Shown here in pieces: positions 12,239 to 24,200 of a stretch of DNA of 64,000 bases (positions are counted from its first letter, which is position 1; each line of letters opens with the position of its first letter). This stretch comes from Entomortierella parvispora (lineage: Eukaryota; Mortierellomycota; Mortierellomycetes; Mortierellales; Mortierellaceae): the NCBI GenBank assembly GCA_963573315.1, contig OY752142.1, positions 2,170,001 to 2,234,000 of the forward strand. The letters are read 5' to 3'. The notes beneath the pieces were generated by a model. The model made no database searches and was not told where the DNA came from. It saw nothing but the letters and a program-made list of their open reading frames with translations. The position numbers and the translations under genes are program-made.

Positions 12239-14920
12239 CTACTTTCGGTCCTTGATCTGTTTAGCCAAGGACACTGCCTGCTCCCAGCTGTTCTTGGAAA
12301 GTGTGGTCTCTCCCTTGCTCAAGGAAACAATCCTGATGCGGTAAAACAAGGGTGATAAACATCCAGTTAGCAAATGCCCGAGAAACAATGTCACTCAAAC
12401 AAATGTGGAAGGTTGTGTTGCGCATGGGGTTGTCATTTCATACCTTGCCAGTGAGATATTGAAGGCAAATTCGTCAGGCGTGATCGGCGTTGTTTTGGCT
12501 GCATTGGCAGCCTTACGTTGCTCCACAAAATCAGTTTCGATTTCCTATTGTCAGAAAAAAAAACCAACACAAACAAAAAAAAAAAAAAAAAAAAAAAGCG
12601 CGGGAAGAGCGGGAAACTTTGTGAGCTCAACTGCAACCCTTCTCAAAAAAAAAATAAAAAAAATAAATAAAGAAGGGTGTGCGTTACCTTTGCAACCTCT
12701 TCGCTAACAATGTATTCGGCCAGGCGCAGCACACTGATATATTTTCTGAAGGCTTCCATCTGGTCAGCAGAAGGTACTGCCAAGGCCTCGGTCCTTGTGA
12801 CATCAGGCTTCAACGTGATAGCGCAATCAACCTATAAGTAGCCCAAGGGCTGATGAGTTCCAAAGGAGTACAGAATCATCTGAAGTAGTACCATTCAAAT
12901 CGATACATCAGCACTACTTACAGGCACCAAAGAGCTTCCGAGCGATACAATCAATAATGATATATCAGTATTGAAGTCAATGCTATTGAAAGGGAACATA
13001 TAGCTAAGGGTCTGGTTTTGGCTGACACCCGAAACAGCTCTAAGGTTCTTCAAACCTACGATTGGCAAAAAAAAACTTTTCGGTGAGTTGCTTTTTGCGG
13101 ACAAAGAGAAAGAAGACTCAACAACCGAAATAGGTACCTTGCTCGTTCAAAGTTCCCTCCTCAAGTGCAGTTTCGTCCAATACCAATGCAGTTCCTCGGG
13201 TCACCTGCAAGAATCCAGACAGCAACTGGTCATCCTTTCTGGGGTAAAACGCCTCAGTATTCAATGTCTGAAGGGTCATGGGAATAGCGTGGACTTTTGG
13301 GAGAATGTTGCGCAGGATCTTTTCAAGAGTCTGACACAAGGTTGTGTCCAGTTCAGTCTGCTTAAGATTCAAGCTAAACTGTCCCAGTGCTTTGCCGCCG
13401 GATCTTGCGTACCTGTGGGTATGAAGCAATAGTCATGTTAATACGCGACTACCATTACTATTTCATCGGAGGCGTACGCCTTGAATTCAATACATACACT
13501 CTAGCCAACAAATGCAAAAGAACGAGCTCTGCTGCGAGTTCATCTCCTTTCAAGGCGTCCGTGAGGTAGGCCTTCAAATCTCTACGAGTGAGTGCAGCAT
13601 CCTTTAGGCAAGCCTCCATCTCTGACTTTGATGGACGCCCGTCAATTCCAAGATCTGGGTGACCATGATCATCCACTTTGCGCATTGTGATGGCATGCAC
13701 GGTAGGAACGCGAGGCGAATCATTTGACTCTTCATGAAAGTCAAATGAATCGCCAGAGATACTACAAGGTTAAAGATCCACGGTTCTATTAGAAAACCAC
13801 CATCAACCAGCACTGTCCCATCACTACCTTAGTCTTACACTGTGTTGCTGGCACCCAGGACACCAATGACATCGACCATATCAGCGACTCCAATGCTGAT
13901 ATCAGAAGCATGCGTCTTTACGACCGCTGCAAAGTGCTCAGCTCTAGGGAAGGGATATCTTCCAGAGATAACCTGTGGGATGTTGTCTCCATCCAATGTT
14001 AATCCTAGAGAAAGATGCAGTCCGTCAGCAGTCAAGACCAAATAGCATGCAGCTGCCGCAAACATCCAGCGGCGTACCCTCAAGAGAAAGCTCTAGTCTC
14101 TGGTTGGCAAAAGTATCAGATTCTTTGGCCCATTGCGACACTCCAGGGACAGACACGCAATAATAGCTGTTCCTGAGATCCATCACATCCTGGTCAGGTA
14201 CGCAGTCGATCTGGAGGTGAGAGGTTAATAATTGACCTTGTCAAATTCTCGCACGAGTCATCCCTGAACGTCCTGTCCTGATATACATACGTTGTCCTGT
14301 TGAGGTCCATCCGAGTATCTATGACAGACCAACTTCTATTTAAATATAAAGTATGTCTGGTCAGTCTCCTGAGAAGTTTGGAGCCTGATGGTCATTGAGG
14401 GCAAACTGAAATTTATAATACCTCCTCTCCGTCGGGCTGTGTGGTGACAGTGGAGGTAAACAGGGCAATCTCCTGGGAGAGATCGGTGTCCTGTACCATG
14501 CACCTGAACCTGACCAAAGAGTGGATTGGAAGCTTTTGAACCGACTGGGCATCCAAACTTGGGATCTGCAGCGATCGAAAACGGAAGAGTCAAACTACGA
14601 GGTCTTCAATTTTCAGAACATTAAGAAAGCAAGGCACACACGAAAGAAATACCTGGAGCAGTTTCTCACGAGTGTCAAAGAGCTCCTGGAAATGAGCAGC
14701 GACTCCAAAGTCATTGGATTCTGACGCATTCTCCTTTGTCCAGTTCTTGGCTGCATGTAATGAAGGCAAAAAAAGAAGGGTTCGTACAAAATGGTTAGCA
14801 GAAGGATGCAGCCCGGCTGGAGGTTGGTTCCATGCATTATGGGTTCCTACAGAACAGGTCCTGGATGGTGTCGAGAGGGCGTTCGATGGCGGCGTCGATG
14901 GCAGACATGACTGATGGCAT
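12239..14920 (-). CDS. MCMBP: MCM complex-binding protein (MCM-BP)
   Basis: Homologue of MCM-BP, which binds MCM3-7, replaces MCM2 in an alternative complex and helps unload or assemble MCM during S phase. Twelve exons (complement), near 14851-14920, 14653-14750, 14422-14565, 14291-14335, 14079-14210, 13839-14004, 13498-13761, 13138-13412, 12922-13055, 12688-12831, 12444-12544, 12239-12332; about 555 residues, against roughly 640 in human. Motifs in family order: SLVRFRCMVQD, RNSYYCVSVPG, AYLTDALKGDELAAELVLLHLLARVY, KDDQLLSGFLQV, LVLDETALEEGTL and a Leu-rich C-terminus with ITPDEF...SLARIVSLSKG. The start MPSVMSAIDAAIERPL matches the short helix opening of the family. One junction (exon 5) may be off by a base. 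Identity is firm. Confidence 0.88.
12575..12597. repeat. A23 homopolymer in MCMBP intron
   Basis: A run of 23 A, T on the gene strand, in the intron between the tenth and eleventh exons of the MCM-BP gene. Confidence 0.9.
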
Positions 14921-15092
14921 TGTTGAATGAGGATGGCCAGAGGAGATGTCTAGACTCTGCAGTCTATGTTTTGAGGTCTGGGACACAGAACAGGACACAG
15001 CGAGTCACTGCGCTCGAACTATTGGTGGCGTTCAGGGTCCGATCTTTGCAGAAATACTTTTATTATTTTGTTCTCTGGAGCTCTCCTGGCAA

Positions 15093-16951
15093 TTAAAAGG
15101 TTTTCGTGTGGACAACACTGGGTCCGCTCTCGTTGTAATCGACCTTGTTGATGTAGTTGCGTGGGTCGGGGAAGATCAGCTAACAAGCAAAAAAAAAAAA
15201 AATTGCCTGATTAATAACCAAACTTTTCTCTTCATACATCCTCTTTTGTCATGTTTTTTTTTCAGTCTTACCTTGGCGACAATCTCAGAACCGAGGAATC
15301 CGGCATGGACAATAGAATCCTTGAGTGCTGGAAAATAGTCGGGAATTTTCAAAAACTTGATCTCGCGCACCTGGAACTCTCCAAAGTTCTCCGACACAGA
15401 CAACGATTCTTCAATTTCGCTCTGAATTCGTGCCTGCAGACCTGTAAAAAAACAAGGGTGCAATATGCGTTTAGTAATTGCCGTTCAGAACACAAAAGGC
15501 AACCTCTTAGCCTTTGGTCAAGACATACCTGCAATCTGGCACGATCCTCCTGTTACAATAATCGACTCCCATAGTGACTGGCGTTTCTCAGCTTTACATC
15601 CCAGCTGTGCAGCATGGATCGCCTCCACGACGTTCAAAATGCGTTTACCAACCAGGTCAGGGTTGAACAGGGGTTCTGCTACCTTGTATCTAGCCGAGCC
15701 AACAGTAAAAGTCTTGCCCTTGTATTCCGCTTGGACACGGGTCTTGCTCTCTTTCTCATCCTTGGTTAAAACCTGGCAGACATCCGACTCCTTCAAGTGT
15801 CGAGCAAATTCGAGATCCAAGGGTTCACCATATTCCCGAACGAGCTGGGCATCGGCTTTGAGTAAGGTCAGGAAATAAGAGTCGAAATCTGATCCTGCCA
15901 AAGGGATGCTTTGGATGGCATTTCTTTGAATTTGTGTATCGATAATAGGTGTGATATCTGGAAGTTCGACAGGAATAAACGGCGTTAGACTGTTGCCTTT
16001 TTGAGCAAATGAAGTGAACAAGAACAGGTGCAAGGTTCGAGGAGTTTTACCAGTAGAATTATGGCCAATGTCAATAACCAGTCCAGTTACACTTGCACAG
16101 CCATAGAGCGTCATGAGTGGCTCCTCAGCCAAGTACAGTCCAGGTACATTGAAGTTCTCAAAAAAGATCTGGGTAATACGCTCATGCTCTTCCTTTGTCC
16201 AGTCGGAAGGAACGACCATCAGTACAGGTGAGGCGTTACGAGATCGCTTGATACCCAATTCCCGGAAAAGAGTGTGACGCCTACATATTCATCATGAAAC
16301 GCCACTGACTCGTTAGTTCCTCTGGCATCCGAAAAAAATCTCCCTGGTTGGAGGTACTGTATTGTGTTCAGCTGACTTGCCAGAGAGCTTCCATTGCTGC
16401 CCAGTCCTTCACAACGCCGTCCTGGAGCGGGGTGGTGACTGTAAGCTCGGATTCGGGGAACTGTTGCATAGCTTCAGTCAAGGCGCTTCCGCTGTAGTAG
16501 ACGATGCTTGGTCGGGAGGTGTCCTGGTCCTTTGTCTCATCACCAGCTTCTGAGGCATCGACTGTTTTGGTTTCTGACTTTTCCTCCTTCTCTTCCTTGA
16601 TGTCCTGGTCCTCTGTGATGTCAGACGCAGTATCTGGTACGGATTCGACAGGCTTTGGTGGTGCTTCTGACTCTGTGTCGTCCATTGAATCTGCGGCAAC
16701 GGTTCTGGCTCCAACAAGAGACCGTATCGTCTGGATCAACAGAGTGATTTTTTTGAAGGGTCAGTGCTGAGGTATCCAAAGTATATAACGCGCGCTCCTT
16801 CATTCTCTCCTTGTTTGCTACTGCATTCAATGCAGACAGTAAGCGCCCTTACCACGCTTGGGGGCTTGTTTGTGTCGACGACATTGATGCCTGCCTTTGT
16901 GGTCCATGAGCCCGAATGGAGCACGACAAAGTTCTCTTCCCTGAGCGCCAT
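15093..16951 (-). CDS. ARP9: Actin-related protein 9 (SWI/SNF and RSC subunit)
   Basis: Fungal Arp9, which pairs with Arp7 on the HSA helix of the SWI/SNF and RSC remodelling ATPases. Six exons (complement): 16853-16951, 16381-16730, 16051-16280, 15529-15957, 15272-15441, 15093-15179; 454 residues. The actin fold is visible throughout: LHSGSWTTKAGI in the place of phosphate loop 1 (the actin Asp is replaced), AAMEALWRHTLFRELGI, LYLAEEPLMTLYG, a loop-2 motif VIDIGHNST, and VTGGSCQIAG. Near the C-terminus, FLKIPDYFPAL and HAGFLGSEIVAK match yeast Arp9 (KYPDYFPEW...FLGAQIVSK). An acidic insertion of about 60 residues (rich in D/E/K/S/T) sits in the subdomain-2 region, near residues 50-110. Intron 2 uses a GCAAGT donor. 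Divergent from TVP23 across 541 bp. Confidence 0.87.
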
Positions 16952-17492
16952 TGGATGCGGTTGGGGATGAAGTGGTGGAGGGTGAGAGAGTGAAAGTGGA
17001 TGAGGAAGAAGGGCAGATCATCAATGCACCCACAGGGGAAAAAACAATGGTCGCGAATTTAGATCACGTGCTCTCTTCCTGGACCTTGGCTTGCTTGGAT
17101 AGACCACACACGGATGCTCGACCTGGGCCCTGACTTGGTGCAGAGCCTGGACGTGGACGTGGACTTGCCCAGAGTTGTCCTGCCAACTGGGTATCACGAT
17201 CTGACATGATGTCGATGCAACCTTAGGGTGCCGCCAAGGTGCAGTTGCAGCCAAGCTTCCACGTAACCTGCAAGCACATTTTCCGTGACTGGGGGGATAG
17301 CCCCCTGATAATTGCTCTTTTCTCTTCAATAACCCCAGAGAGCACCAGCGAGAGTGGGCTTGTCATCGCGCATCTCTCTTTCTCCTCATTCCTCATCAAC
17401 AACCCATTCTCTTTGCCCCTTTTGACTGACGAGCCTTCTTTCCATCTCTATCTCTCTCTTTCTCTCATCCCACTCAATACCCCACCTTAGCG
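16952..17492. promoter_or_regulatory. Shared divergent promoter region, ARP9 / TVP23
   Basis: 541 nt between two head-to-head starts. The side next to TVP23 is CT-rich (about 17330-17480). No conserved element can be named from sequence alone; the promoter role is inferred from gene orientation. Confidence 0.5.
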
Positions 17493-18821
17493 ATGGTACG
17501 CACGCCTGCATCAAGTGGACATTGACAATACTTCATCTTACACTGGCACAACGCACACAAAATGAATACGCATTGGCGTGGGCCTTAACTCATTCCTTGC
17601 CCCTTCTCTTTTTTAGGCTACCACAGACAGACAGAATCTTTTGTCGGATGCACAGCCGATGGGAATCAACACTCTCGAGCCAGATCTCGAGACTGGAAAC
17701 CAGCCCTCCATTCTGAAGCAATCAAGGTATGCACTTGCAAGACCGAACCCAGCCAGCTCAACCATAGTTCTCTTGGCGCCATGCCGCTTTGCCAAGGAAA
17801 AATAATTGCTGTAGTAACAACTGGACCTGTTTTATTCTGGAGTGATTGCAGTCTCGATAAAGACGATAGCAGGACCGGGACCAGGGCCAGGACCAGAACC
17901 AGGACCAAGGATTTCCTAGATCAATCTACAAAGGGATGACAGTACGACACGATGCTCAATTGTCTACAAAGGGATGGCAATACTATACGACAAAAGGCGC
18001 ATAACATCGACTCTGTGGTCAATTCTCAATGTCGTGTCTCCGATCAAACGCGAGATATCGAGCAGGAACGGCAGCCTGGACATGACCCACTCACTGATCA
18101 CTCCACTACATTGTTTGACTTCCTCACCATTAGCCACCCTGTATGCCTCATTTTTCACTATCTCTTCCGTATTGGAGCCATCTGCACGTACTTTTTCGGG
18201 ACCTGGTTCACAGACAACTTTGTGTTGATCTTTGTTCTTTGCGTCCTCATGCTGGTCTTTGATTTCTGGACCGTAAAGAACGTCTCGGGTCGTCTGTTGG
18301 TTGGTCTCCGTTGGTGGAGCGAAAACAAGGACGATGGCACAACTACCTGGCTCTTTGAGTCGCGCGACGTAAGTATCATTGTTGCCTGCATTTCATAGAG
18401 GAATACGATTGACTGAAAGCGAGGCGAGATATAGAGGCAGGATTAATTCAACTCTTTTTTTTCTTCTCGTGTCTAAATGAACCCTGCCTGCCTACACTTT
18501 TTGAAACTCTAGCCAAGCCGCCCTCTTAACCCAGTGGACTCGCGCTTGTTCTGGACTGGACTTTATGTTGCACCTGCAGTCTGGGTTGTCTTTGGCATCC
18601 TTTGCATCTTGACATTCAAACTCAAGTGGCTGTTGATTGTCGCCGTAGCCCTGGCTTTGAACTTTGCCAACGTGATTGGATACACTCAATGCGACAAGGA
18701 TGCAAAGCAAAAGTGGGCATCCGGCTTTGCCTCCAACATGCTGGGCGGCTCTGGCGCTGGTGGACTGGTGGGCGGTCTGATGAGCAGAGGCATCACTCGG
18801 ATGGCTGGATCCTTGTTTTAG
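17493..18821 (+). CDS. TVP23: Golgi membrane protein TVP23 (FAM18 family)
   Basis: TVP23 is a small multi-pass protein of Tlg2-positive late-Golgi vesicles. Exons: 17493-17495, 17617-17726, 18134-18368, 18513-18821; 218 residues. The first coding exon appears to be only the ATG, followed at once by a GTACGC donor; the second begins GCT, giving MATTDRQNLL. Family motifs: HPVCLIFHYLFRIGAICTYFF, DFWTVKNVSGRLLVGLRWW, WLFESRD, VDSRLFWTGLYVAPAVWVVF and LKWLLIVAVALALNFANVIGY. Four hydrophobic segments match the usual topology. Length is normal for the family (about 200). Intron 2 (407 nt) is longer than its neighbours. A plausible AATAAA lies about 60 nt after the stop. Confidence 0.9.
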
Positions 18822-19396
18822 AGGAAACGAAGTGAGCCCTAGGTGTGACACGGTCAAGCAGATGTGCACGCAGCGAGCAAAATAAAAAAACTTTTCACCA
18901 GCACATCGTGATGCCCAACCTTTCTGACCTTGAAAGAGAAAAAGACAACGCGATCGGTAGTCGAGTCGGCTCCCAGGACGACAGTAGTATTGATGGAATG
19001 ATGCTGCAGCAAAGACCTCACGGCTAAATTCTGTGATCGGGTCGGTCGATCGACTCGCGCGACGCCCCGTCATCGACCGACGGCAAGCGAGAAAGGAGAA
19101 AGGTCAAAAGGGCGTCCGTAACCAGGCTCAAACACATCCGCTCGCCCTCCCTCTTTCCCTCTGCAGCCATCGGACTTATCGCACAAAAGCTTCGCATGTC
19201 GGTCTCAACGCTCGGTTCATTGCGCTCATTCATTGGCTCATTACGCCATCATCCGTTTATTTGCCCTCCATCGTTTTCTTCTTCTTCCTCTTTTTCTTCT
19301 CATCTCTTTCCTTCACACACTCCTTTTCTTTCTGTTTCCACTCATTTCATCCACTCGCATTCTTTTTCAACACAACCTACAACTACCACAACCACC
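18822..19396. promoter_or_regulatory. Intergenic, pyrimidine-rich promoter of aldo/keto reductase gene
   Basis: 575 nt. The last ~160 nt before the ATG at 19397 are strongly C/T-rich and end in a CA-rich leader (acaaccaccATGG), a layout seen at several starts here. No gene is seen. Confidence 0.55.
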
Positions 19397-20661
19397 ATGG
19401 CCAGTAAAATCACCGGCGGTTCTCCCGTCAACCCTCAGGCTGAAGGTGTCATCTACGTCCAAGGCGTGCCCACCACAGAGACCAGGTTGACTCTGGCTGG
19501 TACCCTCTCTGTGTCACCAATGGCCATCGGCACCTGGGCTTGGGGTGTAAGTTTTCCTAGGTTTTTTTTTTGACAATTATGGTAACGAGGAATGCTCCAA
19601 CGGACAAATCTTCTACGGCTGTGCCACTCACCTCAGCCCCCTCCTTCAAAAAAAATAGGATTCCACATGGAACTACAAGCCCGAGATGTTTGATGATATT
19701 GCCAAAACCTGGGATGCCATTCAGGACGAGTCCTCGGGTATCAACTTCTTTGACACGGCCGAGATCTACGGCAACGGAGAGTCTGAGAACATCATTGGAC
19801 GCCTTTTGAAAAAGTCAAAGGATGAAGGCAAGACCCTGCCCGTGATTGCCACAAAATTCATGCCTTGGCCCTGGAAGCTCTCCTACCCAGCCTCGCTCCT
19901 CAATGCACTGAAGGGATCCATGGACCGATTAGGGGTGGATGTTGTGGACCTATACCAGATCCATGGCCCAATTCACCTCCGATCTATCGAAGTTCTTGGT
20001 AGGGATGACGGAAGAATCATTTGAGTGAGACAACGCGCGTTTCATTTTTTTTTCTTTTTGTGTGATATACTGATAACCACATTTCTCTCTTTTTGTTTTC
20101 CATGACATAGCGGATGCCTTGGCCGAGGCCGTGAAGCTGGGCTTGGTCCGGACTGTTGGTGTGTCCAACTACTCTATTGACCAGACTGTCCGTATGCATG
20201 CCGCTTTGGCCAAACATGGAATTCAATTGGCGTCCAACCAAGTCGAGTATTCGCTGATTCGCCGCTATCCCGAGACGTCTGGCCTTATCGCAAAATGCCA
20301 TGAGCTTGGTGTGGCCGTCCTGGCTTACTCGCCCTTGGGACAAGGACGACTCAGTGGAAAGTACTCTGCCGCGAACCCTCCTTCGGCCAAGCGTCGGTTC
20401 TCCAACTACCCAATGGAGGAGTTGACGCCTCTGTTGGCGGTGATGGAGAAGATCGCGAAGGAACACGACAAGCCAATGACGGCGGTGGCACTGAACTACG
20501 TGATGTGCAAGGGCACGATCCCTCTGGGGGGAGCAAGAAACCCAGAGCAGGCATCCCAGAACGCAAAGGCCCTTGGCTGGCGTTTGTCGGACAAGGAGAT
20601 TGAAGAGCTGGAGAAGGTGTCGCTTGTGGGTAACAAGGGCACATTCTGGCAGCACGGATGA
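19397..20661 (+). CDS. Aldo/keto reductase
   Basis: NADPH-dependent reductase of the aldo/keto reductase superfamily. Exons 19397-19546, 19659-19998, 20111-20661; 346 residues. The catalytic tetrad is visible: Asp and Tyr in INFFDTAEIYG, Lys in VIATKF, His in LYQIHGP. The NADP-binding end of the barrel has SNYSIDQTVR, SNQVEYSLI, AYSPLGQGRLSGKY and LGGARNPEQA. Layout (AIGTWAWGDSTWN at the start, PWPWKL after the lysine) resembles plant and bacterial members of the At1g06690 / pyridoxal-reductase-like group more than the yeast GCY/GRE3 type. Substrate cannot be told from sequence. Start is in a good CCACCATGG context. A polyadenylation-type AATAAA occurs near 20743. Confidence 0.9.
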
Positions 20662-21231
20662 ATCCCATCCGGTGCATTAGACAAGGTTATTAAGGTTGTA
20701 TCGTGGCTGTGGCCACTGTCCACAATAATAGAAAAGGCAATGGAATAAAAAAACTTTTCTAAAAAGCAATTGAAAGCAAAGCAAAAGCACTGGCCAGCAG
20801 GGTTGCTCACTCAACAGAGACGTGCCAAGGCGGAGGAGGGAGGGAGGACAAGACTCGATGCAAACAGGTTTTTTGCGCTCCTTGCTCCCTGGGGATGTTC
20901 CTTTTTGTGCTCCACTCCATCCTGGTGTATGTTTCTCCTCTGGGTGTCGAGGCGATCGATTTTTATATTTCCGATCGAACATGACTACGAGGCCTTGCGC
21001 GGGCAGCCCTTTGCAACCAGCTGCTGGTGCGTCGACCTTGTTTGTGCTTTGTTTGTTCTCTTTGTTCAATTGTCCTCTTGTCCCCTTGTCCCTTCTTTGC
21101 TTCTCCTTCATTCACTCACTCCTCCGCTCGTCTCCATCAGCGATTCTGATTCCACTTCCCTCCACCTTCCCTCCTCCTTACCTCTTTCAATAGAATAATA
21201 CCCTCCACACTCTCCCTCTGTCTCCCTGTCA
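20662..21231. other. Intergenic between aldo/keto reductase and ABC transporter genes
   Basis: 570 nt between two plus-strand genes. The first part holds the reductase 3' flank; from about 21060 it becomes CT-rich up to the transporter start. No coding signal is recognised. Confidence 0.5.
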
Positions 21232-24200
21232 ATGAGTCAGGGACACAGTGGCCAGCCTTTGCCTGGCAATGCCAATGGCAAGGATGAAGGTACCCTTGCA
21301 CTACATTCCTTCATCCCTTGAATGGAGCCGCTGCTCCTGCAGAACTCCCTTTTCTCTACTGTCGACTCTTTTGTCCTGACAGAAACGAGAGAGAGACGTT
21401 GGCTGCACCTCCTTAACCGACTATCCCTCCCCTTTTCTTCCTCCTCCCCCGCTGTAGTCACGATGATCACCACCAGCAGCACCGACAATAGCCACGCCAA
21501 TGGCGCCGAGCTCTCTACGATCCAGGACTCGCCCCGCTCAGGGCGCAAGTCGTTCCAATTCAGGGCCCTTGTAAGAAACACGATCGGGTGACTGCAGGAA
21601 GGGTGATCCTTGATGGTTCCTGGATCCCACAAATCCCCGGACTTTGATTGACCCTCTTTTTTCATTTTCTATGCTACCTATGCAATCTACATGTACCTTT
21701 GCAACTCGTCCCCTTTCGCCCATCTATCTGTCTCCCTCGCCCCATCATCCCATGCAGGGTCGTAAAACACTCTCGTTCCAACGCCGCCAAGTCTTTGTCA
21801 ACGTATGCTGCATTGGGCTGTGTCCGATCCTGATGGTCTTGATTGCAGGTGCCATGGGCATCGTTATCACCCATCTCATCAACAACCTTAGCACCCCTTC
21901 AGGTACAGTGCAGTCGATGAGCCAAACACGGATAAAAAGAGGAAAAAAAAAAAAAAAAAGCCCATCCTAACAAACAGCCCTACCTGCTCTCTCTTTGTCC
22001 ATCTCTTCTCTTCCCCTGCATCCATGAACCGACCTATTCGCGGACGGACGTGTCCTTATTTCTGTTTTTTATATCCGCGACTACTACCATACCACAGACT
22101 ATTTGCTTTGTTCTGATGTGGATGCTATGACTGCGCGTGGATTCCCTCTTGTACCTTCCACCTCGAAGCAAGTCGTCGACTTTCCATCTTCCCCTGCCTC
22201 CGAGATCCCCAATGCCAAGAAGGGCGCAACCATCCAACACGTCAATTGGTTCGTGGTCCCTGGAAATCTCGGCTTTGGCTCTTCCCCAACCATCACTGCG
22301 GACAGTTGTGTCTGGTGGTTCGAGAAGGATTATCCCTTCTCGAGTCCCTATGCCATGGACCCAAACATTACTACCCCTGGAGCTAATCTTGACAGCACCT
22401 ACAAGCCTCAGCCCGTAGGAGGTTGGCTGGGTCCTCTTGAAATTGCCGCTCCTGTCGAGCTGTCCACGGAGCAACTTTACCCCTGGGTCTTGACTGCGGA
22501 CGAGACAACTGGTGGGCTGTCGGGGTCGAGACCTCAACAACCCCAGATTAATGCCAAGACTGGAAACTTGACCGGTCTTCCTTTTGGCACAGGACTATTG
22601 GGAGCAATGGATACATACTACTATGCCAACATTACGACCGATCAAGTCACTGGCATTCCTTCCGTCAGTAACTTCCAGGCCGTACCTTACTACCAAACCG
22701 TATCCGGGACCGCGAGTGAGGTCGATGATGCGTTGACACAAGAGATTGGTATCTTGGTTGAGGGACTGGCTCTGGTCAACAAGTCGGCTCTCGAGGCTGA
22801 GAACCCTACAGCTGAGCAGCTGGTCGATTACTATTCTGCGATTGGAAACCTGATCCAGAAGATGCCCATTGGTGCCGTGATCTTTAACGCGATCGATACT
22901 GTGGCCCGCAAGTTTGATTATACCCTCCAGATTGGAACGGATATTCGACTGGCCCAGGCTGCTAATTATCCCAACCGTGGCATGCGCCTTATGCAACAAC
23001 ATACGGCTCTTTCCAATGCTATTTGTAAGTAGTGTCAGTTGTTTTCTTTTTTGTTTGTTGGACACGTCCAAGAACTAAGGCCTCCCCATTTCTCTCTCTC
23101 TCTCTCTCTGTGTCTCTCTTAGTGAAAACATCCCCTACCGCCAACACCACTCAAATCACCCATGGATTCCGCGGCATGCCTCAACTTTATTCCACCACTG
23201 CCGATATCCCTATTGCATCCTTGGTTGGAGGAGTTTTGTATCCCTTTGGAGTGTCTTTCTTGCTCCCCATTTTTGTCATTACTCTTGTCAAGGAGAAGGA
23301 AGACCGTATCTTGGTCATGATGCGCATGGTAATGATGACCACTTTGGAAGTATTTTGCTCCGCATACCACAGCCCGGCTACTAACGCAATTTTCCACTTT
23401 TTTTTTTTTTTTTTTTTTTGGTCATCACAGAGCGGCCTCAAGTCGATCACGTACTACACTGCGCACTACATCCATTTTTATATCCTGCACATCATCTCGT
23501 CCGCCATGTTCATCCTTGCCGGCGTGGCTTTCAGGATGCCCTTCTTTACACAGGTCCAACCTGGTGTCTTTATTCTCCTGTTCTTCTTCTGGGGCCATGT
23601 CCAAATCGCGTTGGCGTTCTTCCTCTCTTGTTTCTTTAGCAAGTCCCGAACGGCGCTTGTGGTTGTTTTCTTGCTCGTTCTCTGTGGCGTGATTGTGTCG
23701 TTGGCGACCGATACCATCTTTAATACGGATCCAGCCCCGATCGGGTATTTTGTCTGGCCCGCGTTTGCGTTCTACCGAGCCTTGTCGGTGATGAACCGAT
23801 CCAGTTACGATTCCTCTTATCAGCCTTACAGGTTGTCAGACTTGCATGGCTCCGACGAAGTCTTTGAGGTGATGATTGCGTTGATCATTGAGACGTTTGT
23901 GTTCTTTGGCCTGGCCTTCTACCTTACAGAGGTGTTGCCGACCGAGTTTGGAGTGCGTCAACCCTGGCATTTCATTGTGTCGAAACCATACAAGTATTTC
24001 TTTGGAAAGAAGAAGGACAAGGAGTTGACCATCTTGGATCTGGAAGAGCAAGGATCAGGACGGCAGAAGCATCATCGCCAGACAGCCAGAGAGTGGGTGC
24101 AGGGCGAGATCCCCTTGGACCCAGAGGAGGTTCAGTTTGAGGATGCGGATGTGAAACAGGAACGTGCCAGGGTCCTCCGTAATGAGTTTGCTCAGGACAG

